This document shows positions 1-5,936 of a stretch of 5,936 nt of DNA, one piece after another. The stretch comes from Pseudomonadota bacterium. GTDB lineage: Bacteria; Pseudomonadota; Gammaproteobacteria; UBA5335. The position numbers were made by a program, and so were the translations under genes. Numbering within the stretch: the stretch's first letter is position 1; each line of letters begins with the position of its first letter. The notes under the pieces were generated by a model. The model worked only from the letters and a program-made list of their open reading frames with translations. It was not told the DNA's origin and searched no databases. The stretch is from assembly GCA_021783685.1 (NCBI GenBank), contig JAJXTQ010000116.1, forward strand, positions 1 to 5,936. The letters are read 5' to 3'.

Positions 1-1178
1 GCATCACGGTGGACAACGGCCAGCACCTGCTGGTCGGCGCCTATCGCGAGACGCTGCGCCTGATCGATCGGGTGCATCCGGAAGGAATCGACGACCTGCT
101 GCTGCGCCTGCCCCTGACCCTGGTGAGCCCCGGCCGCCTGTCGCTCAGGGCGCCGCGCCTGCCCGCACCGCTGCATCTCGCGGCGGCGCTGCTGTTCGCG
201 CGCGGCCTGACGATGGCCGACAAGCTCGCTGCGCTGCGCTTGATGCGGCGTTTGAAGCGCAGCCGCTATCATTTGGCCACCGACTGCAGCGTCGCAAAGC
301 TGCTCGCCGCCCACCATCAGCCGCCGAATCTGCGCCGCCTGCTCTGGGAGCCGCTGTGCGTCGCGGCGCTGAACACCCCGGTCGATGCCGCCTCTGCCCG
401 GGTCTTCGCCAACGTGTTGAGGGACAGCCTGGGCGGGACCCGCGCTGCCAGCGATCTGCTGCTGCCGCGGGTCGATCTGGGCGCGCTGTTTCCCGATGCC
501 GCAGAACGCTTCGTGCTCGCCCGGGGCGGCCGGGTGCTGCGGGCGACGGCGATCAAGCGGATAGCGCAGGAGGCCAACGGCTACTCGCTCGCCGGCGCCG
601 AGCAGCGCTTCGGCCCCTATCGGCAACTGATCGTCGCGGTCGCGCCCCAGCACCTGCCGGCCCTGATCGCACCCTTGCCGGGGCTGGACCCGTTGCGTCT
701 GCAAGTCGGCTCGCTCGCCTATGAACCGATCCTCACCTGCTATCTCGCCTATCCGGCCGACGCGCGCCTGGCCGCGCCGATGCTCGGTCATCCGGAGGGG
801 CTCACCCAGTGGCTGTTCGACCGCGGTCAGGCGGGCGGGCCCGCGGGCCTGTTCGCGGCGGTGATCAGCGCCCGCGGCCGGCACCTGGATCTGTCGAACG
901 CAGCGCTGGCGGCGGCCATCCACGCGGAGATCGCGACGATCGTGCCGGACCTGCCGACACCGCTGTGGTCGAGGGTGATCGTCGAGAAGCGCGCCACCTT
1001 CGCCTGCACACCCGAGCTCGCCCGGCCGCAGACGCAAACGCCGCTGCCCGGCCTGCTGCTGGCCGGCGACTACGTCGCCTGCGACTATCCGGCGACGCTG
1101 GAAGCGGCGGTGAGCAGCGGCGTGGCGGCCGCCAATAGCATCATCGCGACCGCCTCGGCGAGGCAGCCCTCGCAGTGA
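1..1178 (+). CDS. hpnE: Hydroxysqualene dehydroxylase HpnE, 5' truncated by the window
   Basis: This is a FAD-dependent amine-oxidase/phytoene-desaturase-like protein. In the family, HpnE reduces hydroxysqualene to squalene, the last step of the HpnC-HpnD-HpnE route that feeds hopanoid synthesis. The reading frame is open from the window edge (ITVDNGQHLL...), so the GTG at 9 is almost certainly an internal valine. About 390 residues are visible. The N-terminal GxGxxG dinucleotide-binding segment is missing, probably some 50-60 residues by comparison with usual HpnE length. Diagnostic stretches are DNGQHLLVGAY at the left edge, which is typical of HpnE, and the C-terminal flavin-binding segment around 1062-1127 (AGDYVACDYPATLEAAVSSG), which precedes the TGA at 1176. 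hpnC and hpnD often lie upstream of hpnE, but that region is outside the window. The gene converges on ybbA across a repeat-bearing gap. A related desaturase-like amine oxidase is the main alternative identity. Confidence 0.88.
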   Translation, partial: ITVDNGQHLLVGAYRETLRLIDRVHPEGIDDLLLRLPLTLVSPGRLSLRAPRLPAPLHLAAALLFARGLTMADKLAALRLMRRLKRSRYHLATDCSVAKLLAAHHQPPNLRRLLWEPLCVAALNTPVDAASARVFANVLRDSLGGTRAASDLLLPRVDLGALFPDAAERFVLARGGRVLRATAIKRIAQEANGYSLAGAEQRFGPYRQLIVAVAPQHLPALIAPLPGLDPLRLQVGSLAYEPILTCYLAYPADARLAAPMLGHPEGLTQWLFDRGQAGGPAGLFAAVISARGRHLDLSNAALAAAIHAEIATIVPDLPTPLWSRVIVEKRATFACTPELARPQTQTPLPGLLLAGDYVACDYPATLEAAVSSGVAAANSIIATASARQPSQ

Positions 1179-1189
1179 CCAAATTACGC

Positions 1190-1304
1190 CGTCATTGCGA
1201 GGCCCACAGGGCCGCGGCAATCTGAGTGATGCGCAGAAAATTGCTTCACTTCGTTCGCAATGACGAAATGGTTTGTCTTTGCGAGCCGGAGGCGAAGCAA
1301 TCTT
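1190..1304. repeat. REP/MITE-like palindromic interspersed repeat, one and a half units
   Basis: The gap between hpnE and ybbA holds an 11-bp perfect inverted repeat, CGTCATTGCGA at 1190-1200 and its complement TCGCAATGACG at 1255-1265. Inside the left arm is a small hairpin, GGCCC-ACA-GGGCC (1201-1213), flanked by TTGC (1195-1198) and GCAATCT (1217-1223). A second, diverged left arm follows at 1275-1304. It has the same design: TTTGCGAG, a GCC-GGA-GGC hairpin (1285-1293) and GCAATCT (1297-1303). The hairpin bases differ between the two arms yet still pair, which suggests that the folded form matters. From memory, GTCATTGCGAG...GCAATC elements recur as intergenic palindromic repeats in many bacterial genomes. 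No transposase or coding potential is present. Its position between converging genes would suit a transcription barrier, but there is no T-tract, so a terminator role is only inference. The remaining gap (1305-1362) shows nothing recognisable except a 13-bp palindrome (1357-1369) across the ybbA stop. Confidence 0.75.
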
Positions 1305-1362
1305 GGTGGTTCATGAAACGCCCGCGTGGCGAGCGGAGGGAGTCCCTGCGCAACGCGGCCTA

Positions 1363-2059
<697 letters not shown>

Positions 2060-2061
<2 letters not shown>

Positions 2062-2671
2062 GCGAAGCATCCTGTTTGCACTCGTCCTGTTGTCCATCTG
2101 CGCCAGCAGCCATGCCGCGCAGACCCTGCTGGTATTCGGCGACAGCCTCTCGGCCGGCTTGGGCATCACCCAGGCGCAGAGTTGGCCTGCGCTGCTGGCC
2201 GAGCGCCTGAGAGAACAACACTACCCCTACCAGGTGGTCAATGCCAGCATCAGCGGCGAGACCACCAGCGGCGGGCTCGCGCGCCTGCCCGCGACGCTGG
2301 CGAGATTCAAGCCGGCGCTCGTGATCATTGAACTGGGCGCCAACGACGGCCTGCGCGGTCTGCCCCTGACCGAGATGCGCAGCAACCTCGATACCATGAT
2401 CCGGCAGTGCCAGGCGCGCCGCGTCAAGGTGCTGTTGATCGGCATGAGGCTGCCGCCCAACTACGGCAGCGACTACACGAAGGGGTTTGCCGACAGCTAC
2501 GCCGAATTGGCGCGCAAACGCCATACCGCCTTGCTGCCCTTTCTGTTCGAGGGCTTCGCCGAGGACCGCGCCGCCTTTCAGGCAGACGGACTGCATCCCA
2601 CCGCCGCGTTGCAGCCCAGGATGCTCGACAACGTCTGGCGCGTGCTTCTGCCGCTGCTCAGGAGACCGTGA
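2060..2671 (+). CDS. tesA: TesA-type GDSL acyl-CoA thioesterase / lysophospholipase / arylesterase, exported
   Basis: This 203-residue SGNH-family hydrolase resembles E. coli TesA (thioesterase I, also called protease I and lysophospholipase L1), which hydrolyses acyl-CoA and other acyl esters in the periplasm. All four SGNH blocks are present: GDSL with nucleophile Ser29 (27-30), SGET with oxyanion Gly66, GAND with Asn95 (93-96), and DGLHP with Asp176 and His179. Residues 1-20 form a signal peptide, with Arg2, a hydrophobic core LFALVLLSICA, and a likely signal peptidase I cut near SHA-A or HAA-Q. The one Cys in this stretch has Ile before it, so a lipoprotein is unlikely. Length matches the family. 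The ATG at 2060 gives a complete signal peptide. The only purine-rich stretch upstream is weak and distant (GGAACTGA, from about 2044). The start overlaps the ybbA start, and the last 14 bp overlap the selD 3' end. Confidence 0.93.
2070..2073 (-). promoter_or_regulatory. Shine-Dalgarno site for ybbA, inside tesA
   Basis: Read on the minus strand, AGGA lies 8 nt before the ybbA ATG at 2061. It supports that start over the alternative ATG at 2070, which overlaps the motif itself. The site falls within the signal-peptide codons of tesA, so this stretch serves two genes. Confidence 0.55.
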
Positions 2672-3692
2672 GCCGCGGCGCCCCTTCTTCCATCCTGCCG
2701 ATCAGCGCCGGAGAAAAGCCTACGCGCGCGAACTCGGCCAGCGCGCGTTGAACGGCGCCGGGCGCGCAGGCCACCAGCAGGCCGCCGCTGGTCTGGGGAT
2801 CGGTGATCAGTTTCTGCTGCCATTCCTCTGCGCCGGGGGCGAGGCTCACCTGGTCCCCGTAGCTCGCCCAGTTGCGCGCCGAAGCGCCGGTGCTGATGCC
2901 CTCCTGTACCAGCCGCTCCGCCTCCGCGATCAGGGGCAGCGCTGCGAAATCGATCTCGGCCGAGAGCCCCGAGCCGCGGCAGATCTCCAGCAGGTGGCCG
3001 GCCAGGCCGAAGCCGGTGACGTCGGTCATCGCATGGACGCCCTCGATGCCGGCCAGTGCGGTGCCGGGGGTGTTGAGCTTGGTCGTCTGCGCCAGCATCT
3101 CGGCATAGCCCGAAGCCGGGAGCAGGCCCTTCTTCAGCGCCGCGGAGAGGATGCCGATGCCCAGCGGCTTGCCCAGGATCAGCAGGTCGCCGGCTTGGGC
3201 GCCGCTGTTCTTCTTGACTTGGCGCGGATGCACCGAACCGATGGCGACCAGGCCGTAGATCGGTTCCTGCACGTCGATCGAGTGGCCGCCGGCGACGACG
3301 ATACCGGCCTTTGCGCAGATCTCGGCGCCGCCGCCCAGGATCTCGCCGATCACCGCGGGCGGCAGCTTGTCCAGCGGCATGCCGACCAAGGCCAGCGCGA
3401 ACAGCGGCCGGCCGCCCATCGCATAGACGTCGGAGAGCGCGTTGGCGGCGGCGATGCTGCCGAAGTCGCGCGGGTCATCGACGATCGGCGTGAAAAAATC
3501 GGTGGTGGCGACGATCGCCTGCTCGTCGTTGAGTTGATAGACCGCGGCGTCGTCGGAAGTCTCGGTGCCCACCAGGAGTTCCGGCGGCAGCGTCGGCAGC
3601 GGCGTCCTGGCGAGGATTTCGGCGAGCACGGCCGGGGCCATTTTGCAGCCGCAGCCGCCGCCGTGAGAGAATTGCGTCAGCTTGATGCCCAT
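2658..3692 (-). CDS. selD: Selenide, water dikinase (selenophosphate synthetase), Cys form
   Basis: SelD makes selenophosphate, AMP and phosphate from selenide, ATP and water. Selenophosphate is the selenium donor for selenocysteine-tRNA and for 2-selenouridine in tRNA. The 344-residue product matches the usual length and aligns by eye with E. coli SelD throughout. It has the N-terminal glycine-rich loop SHGGGCGCK with catalytic Cys14 and Lys17, TSDDAAVY (metal/ATP site, Asp47/Asp48), TTDFF (63-67), GGHSID (135-140), TDVTGFGL (223-230) and DPQTSGGLL (298-306). Position 14 is an ordinary Cys codon, not UGA, so this SelD is not itself a selenoprotein. The ATG at 3692 places the Cys/Lys loop where the family has it and has AAAGG 7 nt upstream (3704-3700). 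The frame is open further upstream but unsupported. It is divergent from selU, its functional partner, and its 3' end overlaps tesA by 14 bp. Confidence 0.96.
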   Translation of the reverse strand: MGIKLTQFSHGGGCGCKMAPAVLAEILARTPLPTLPPELLVGTETSDDAAVYQLNDEQAIVATTDFFTPIVDDPRDFGSIAAANALSDVYAMGGRPLFALALVGMPLDKLPPAVIGEILGGGAEICAKAGIVVAGGHSIDVQEPIYGLVAIGSVHPRQVKKNSGAQAGDLLILGKPLGIGILSAALKKGLLPASGYAEMLAQTTKLNTPGTALAGIEGVHAMTDVTGFGLAGHLLEICRGSGLSAEIDFAALPLIAEAERLVQEGISTGASARNWASYGDQVSLAPGAEEWQQKLITDPQTSGGLLVACAPGAVQRALAEFARVGFSPALIGRMEEGAPRLTVS

Positions 3693-3720
3693 TGCGTAAC
3701 CTTTGCGTAACCTTTGCGTA
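3692..3720. repeat. 11-bp tandem repeat at the selD/selU junction, about 2.6 copies
   Basis: The unit TTGCGTAACCT is present exactly twice (3692-3702 and 3703-3713), followed by a partial copy TTGCGTA (3714-3720). The array begins on the last base of the selD start codon and covers the selD ribosome site. A period of 11 bp is close to one helical turn, so it could present repeated protein-binding faces; simple slippage is the plainer explanation. Confidence 0.8.
3700..3715 (-). promoter_or_regulatory. Duplicated Shine-Dalgarno site for selD
   Basis: On the minus strand AAAGG occurs twice, at 3704-3700 (7 nt before the selD ATG) and at 3715-3711 (18 nt before it). The two are copies created by an 11-bp tandem repeat. 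Only the nearer one is at a normal distance; whether the farther copy has any effect cannot be told from sequence. Confidence 0.55.
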
Positions 3721-3724
3721 CCCC

Positions 3725-4807
3725 GTGCAAACCAAAATCCAAAAACCCGCAACCGCCGGGACGAAAATCCAGGGGGCCGCAACCGTAGCACAGTTGGGCG
3801 AGTTTGACGAGCTGATCGACGCCCGCTCGCCGGCAGAGTACGCCGACGACCATATTCCCGGCGCGATCAGTTGCCCGGTACTCGACGACGCACAGCGCGC
3901 CCGGGTCGGCACGCTCTACCAGGCTTCGCCCTTCGAGGCGAGAAAAGTCGGCGCGGTCTGGGTGGCGCGCAACGTCGCCGATCACATCGAGCGCCTGTTC
4001 GCGGACAAACCGCGCGACTGGCGGCCGCTGGTCTATTGCTGGCGCGGCGGCCAGAGGAGCGGCGCCTTCACCCACATCCTGCGCCAGATCGGCTGGGACG
4101 CGCAGCGCCTGGAGGGCGGCTACAAGGCCTGGCGCCGCCACGTCATCGACGAACTCGCGCTCCTGCCCCAGCGCTTCGACTACCGGGTCATCAACGGCGC
4201 CACCGGCAGCGGCAAGAGCCGGCTGCTCGAAGCGCTCGCCGACCAGGGCGCCCAGGTGCTGCACCTGGAGGAGCTGGCAAGCCACAAGGGCTCGGTTCTG
4301 GGGCCGCTGCCGCAGACGCCGCAACCTTCGCAGCGGAGCTTCGAGAGCCGCATCCACGCGCAACTCTCCCGCTTCGATGCGGAACGGCCGGTGTATGTCG
4401 AGGCGGAGAGCCGCAGGATCGGCAGCGTGCAACTGCCCGACGCGCTGCTGGCCGCCATCCGCGCCGCGCCCGGCCTGCGCATCGCAGCCACGCTCCGCGC
4501 CCGGGTCGACTTCCTGCTGCAGGACTATGACTACTTCCTCGCCGATCCCGCCTGGCTGATCGAACGGCTGGAGCAGCTCACCGGCCTGCAGAGCCGCGAG
4601 ACGGTGGCGCGCTGGATGGCGCTGGCGCGAGGCGGCGAGTTCCCTGAACTGGTCGAAGAACTGCTCGAACAGCATTACGACCCGCTCTACCAGCGCTCTC
4701 AGGCGAAGAACTTCGCCGGCTTTGACGCCGCGATCCGGATCGAGAGCGACGACCTGTCGCCCTCGGGCATCGGACGCCTGGCGCGCGCGATCCTCGCACG
4801 CGCCTGA
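3725..4807 (+). CDS. selU: tRNA 2-selenouridine synthase (MnmH/SelU/YbbB)
   Basis: The enzyme replaces sulfur of 2-thiouridine at tRNA wobble position 34 with selenium from selenophosphate; the E. coli enzyme works through a geranylated intermediate. From the GTG at 3725 the product is 360 residues. An N-terminal rhodanese domain runs from about FDELIDARSPAEYADDHIPGA to the active-site loop YCWRGGQRS with Cys105, then EGGYKAWRR (130-138). A P-loop domain follows with Walker A GATGSGKS (158-165), and the C-terminus has the family motif LLEQHYDPLYQRS. No start is well supported. GTG 3725 is chosen because it is a better codon than TTG 3692 (371 residues, touching the selD start) and keeps the rhodanese domain intact. 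TTG 3794 would begin just before the domain. None has a clear ribosome site, so leaderless or weak initiation is possible. The gene is divergent from selD, which supplies its substrate. The TGA is at 4805. Confidence 0.94.
   Translation: MQTKIQKPATAGTKIQGAATVAQLGEFDELIDARSPAEYADDHIPGAISCPVLDDAQRARVGTLYQASPFEARKVGAVWVARNVADHIERLFADKPRDWRPLVYCWRGGQRSGAFTHILRQIGWDAQRLEGGYKAWRRHVIDELALLPQRFDYRVINGATGSGKSRLLEALADQGAQVLHLEELASHKGSVLGPLPQTPQPSQRSFESRIHAQLSRFDAERPVYVEAESRRIGSVQLPDALLAAIRAAPGLRIAATLRARVDFLLQDYDYFLADPAWLIERLEQLTGLQSRETVARWMALARGGEFPELVEELLEQHYDPLYQRSQAKNFAGFDAAIRIESDDLSPSGIGRLARAILARA
3731..3785. repeat. 30-bp-period direct repeat at the selU N-terminus
   Basis: Two imperfect 22-bp copies (3734-3755 and 3764-3785) share AAAATCCA at the left end and CGCAACCG at the right, with a variable middle. 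The period is 30 bp, exactly ten codons. If translated in the selU frame it gives a repeated peptide, TKIQKPATAG then TKIQGAATVA. It may be coding, or it may be untranslated leader if selU starts further downstream. Confidence 0.7.
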
Positions 4808-4815
4808 GCGAGCAT

Positions 4816-4844
4816 TTTCCAGTTCCGTTGGCTTGGGCTATCAT
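4816..4844 (+). promoter_or_regulatory. Candidate sigma-70 promoter for the oxidoreductase gene
   Basis: TTTCCA (4816-4821, four of six to TTGACA) and TATCAT (4839-4844, five of six to TATAAT) are separated by 17 bp just after the selU stop. This would put a transcription start near 4851 and give a leader of roughly 97 nt that begins at the first hairpin. It is matched by eye only. Confidence 0.4.
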
Positions 4845-4850
4845 TTGCCC

Positions 4851-4914
4851 GCCGGCCACGCCCGATCGACGCGGCCGGCACTGAACCGCGCCGCCAACAC
4901 CCCCGGCGGCGCGG
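4851..4914 (+). promoter_or_regulatory. Two GC-rich hairpins in the selU-oxidoreductase gap
   Basis: The first hairpin pairs GCCGGCC (4851-4857) with GGCCGGC (4873-4879) around a 15-nt loop. The second is a perfect 10-bp stem, CCGCGCCGCC (4886-4895) with GGCGGCGCGG (4905-4914), around a 9-nt loop AACACCCCC. Neither is followed by a T-run, so an intrinsic terminator for selU is not well supported. They could protect the selU 3' end or shape the leader of the next gene. No known riboswitch class is recognised. Confidence 0.5.
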
Positions 4915-4936
4915 CTATGATCCAAGACAAAATTTT

Positions 4937-4940
4937 GGAG
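4937..4940 (+). promoter_or_regulatory. Shine-Dalgarno site for the oxidoreductase gene
   Basis: GGAG lies 7 nt before the ATG at 4948. It fixes that start and rules out the out-of-frame ATG at 4917. Confidence 0.75.
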
Positions 4941-4947
4941 ACGCCCG

Positions 4948-5936
4948 ATGGACAGCACCGCTGCCGCACCTTCCCCAGCGCTAGCCGACGCCCTGCGCAA
5001 GCTCAGCCTGGAAGACAAATACACGCAACGAGAAGGCCGCATCTATCTCTCCGGGGTACAGGCGCTGGTGAGACTGCCGCTGCTCCAGCGCTGGCGCGAT
5101 CAAGCCGCCGGCGTGAACACCGCGGGCTTCGTCTCCGGTTACCGCGGCTCGCCGCTGGGCGGCCTCGACGAGGCGCTGTGGTCGGCGCAGAAACACCTCG
5201 AAGCCAACCATGTGAAGTTCCAGCCCGGCATCAACGAGGATCTCGCCGCGACCGCGGTCTGGGGCAGCCAGCAGGTCGGGCTGATCGGCCCCAGTCCCTA
5301 CGACGGCGTCTTCGCGATGTGGTACGGCAAGGGCCCGGGGGTCGACCGCTGCGGCGACGTGTTCAAGCACGCCAATCACTTCGGCACCAGCCGCCACGGC
5401 GGCGTGCTGCTGGTCGCCGGCGACGACCACGGCGCCTTCTCGTCGACCTTGCCGCACCAGAGCGACCACCAGTTCGCGGCGGCGATGATTCCCCTGCTCT
5501 ACCCCTGCAACGTCCAGGAGTACGTCGATCTGGGCCTGCACGGCTGGGCGATGTCGCGCTTCTCGGGCTGCCTGGTCGGCTTCAAGGCGCTGGCCGATAC
5601 CGTCGAGTCGAGCGCCTCGATCGAGGCCGATCCGTTCCGCGTGAACATCGTCCTGCCCGAAGACTTCGTCATCCCCGAGGGCGGCATGAATGCCCGGCTC
5701 ACCAACGAATATATCGGCCTGCAGGCGCGTCACCAGGAAGCGCTGATGCAGGACTACAAGATCTATGCCGCGCTCGCCTACGCCCGCGCCAACCGCTTGA
5801 ACCGCACGATGATCGACGCGCCCGATGCCCGCCTGGGCATCGTCGCCTCGGGCAAGTCCTACCTCGACGTGCTCGAAGCCCTGGACGAGCTGGGCATAGA
5901 CGAGCGCCACGCCCGGGAGATCGGTATCCGCCTGTT
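4948..5936 (+). CDS. Indolepyruvate:ferredoxin oxidoreductase family protein, single-chain type, 3' truncated by the window
   Basis: The frame is open from ATG 4948 to the window end, giving 329 residues with no stop. It matches the start of long single-chain 2-oxoacid:acceptor oxidoreductases annotated as indolepyruvate ferredoxin oxidoreductase in proteobacteria. These use thiamine diphosphate and Fe-S chemistry to turn aryl-pyruvates into aryl-acetyl-CoA with reduced ferredoxin. Recognisable family stretches are LSGVQALVRLPLLQR (34-48), GYRGSPLGG (64-72), FQPGINEDLAATAVWG (91-106), MWYGKGPGVDR (124-134), VFKHANHFGTSRHGGVLLVAGDDH (from 138), TLPHQSDH and VESSAS. These belong to the pyrimidine-binding, alpha-subunit-like N-terminal part. 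Family members of this type are usually over 1,100 residues, so well under a third is visible, and the domains that would confirm the fused architecture lie outside. The substrate cannot be told from this part; phenylpyruvate or another aryl-oxoacid is possible. A good ribosome site and a candidate promoter indicate its own transcription unit. Confidence 0.9.
   Translation, partial: MDSTAAAPSPALADALRKLSLEDKYTQREGRIYLSGVQALVRLPLLQRWRDQAAGVNTAGFVSGYRGSPLGGLDEALWSAQKHLEANHVKFQPGINEDLAATAVWGSQQVGLIGPSPYDGVFAMWYGKGPGVDRCGDVFKHANHFGTSRHGGVLLVAGDDHGAFSSTLPHQSDHQFAAAMIPLLYPCNVQEYVDLGLHGWAMSRFSGCLVGFKALADTVESSASIEADPFRVNIVLPEDFVIPEGGMNARLTNEYIGLQARHQEALMQDYKIYAALAYARANRLNRTMIDAPDARLGIVASGKSYLDVLEALDELGIDERHAREIGIRL

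Noticed and set aside
1190..1304. CRISPR array or tRNA in the hpnE-ybbA gap
   Set aside because: There are no regularly spaced repeats with unique spacers, and no cloverleaf arms or T-loop consensus; the palindromic repeat explains the structure.
2487..3710. Long plus-strand frame of 407 codons opposite selD
   Set aside because: It is an antisense shadow of selD in GC-rich DNA; the Arg/Asp/Gly-rich product has no motifs.
3677..4675. Minus-strand frame of 332 codons opposite selU
   Set aside because: It overlaps selU completely and the selD start, and shows no domain; the selU reading is unambiguous.
4886..4914. Intrinsic terminator for selU
   Set aside because: The stem is perfect, but the following bases (CTATGATCC) are not a T-tract, so it is listed only as a hairpin.
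4981..5910. Minus-strand frame of 309 codons opposite the oxidoreductase gene
   Set aside because: It is a shadow frame; the plus strand encodes strongly conserved oxidoreductase motifs along the same span.

Overview
The window is GC-rich, densely coded chromosomal DNA. Its gene set points to a beta-proteobacterium, most plausibly of the Rhodocyclales/Nitrosomonadales kind: a hopanoid-pathway HpnE, a selenide dikinase with a tRNA selenouridine synthase, a YbbA/TesA pair and a long single-chain indolepyruvate oxidoreductase. This assignment is inferred from recognised protein motifs and remembered homologues; no search was run. The long open frames opposite the real genes are the usual by-product of high GC at third codon positions.

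Layout from left to right: (1) the 3' part of hpnE, plus strand, cut by the window start; (2) a gap of about 180 bp holding a REP/MITE-like palindromic repeat between two converging genes; (3) a ybbA-type ABC ATPase gene on the minus strand; (4) tesA (GDSL thioesterase/esterase) on the plus strand, whose start codon overlaps the ybbA start codon within one CATG; (5) selD on the minus strand, whose 3' end overlaps that of tesA by 14 bp; (6) selU/mnmH on the plus strand, divergent from selD across a short junction built of direct repeats; (7) a leader of about 140 bp with a candidate sigma-70 promoter and two GC-rich hairpins; (8) the 5' part of a fused indolepyruvate:ferredoxin oxidoreductase gene, cut by the window end.

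The clearest functional unit is selD-selU. SelD makes selenophosphate from selenide and ATP, and SelU/MnmH uses it to convert 2-thiouridine to 2-selenouridine at the wobble position of certain tRNAs. Both chemically essential cysteines are present, and SelD here is the Cys form rather than a selenoprotein. The ybbA-tesA head-to-head pair is also known from E. coli, but the permease gene that follows ybbA there is missing here, because ybbA runs directly into the repeat and the end of hpnE. Neither hpnE nor the oxidoreductase has an obvious pathway link to its neighbours inside the window.

I found no RNA gene, CRISPR array, transposase, phage gene or convincing new system. The unusual points are the gene junctions: strand alternates at each of the first four junctions, two pairs overlap, and short direct repeats sit at both divergent starts.
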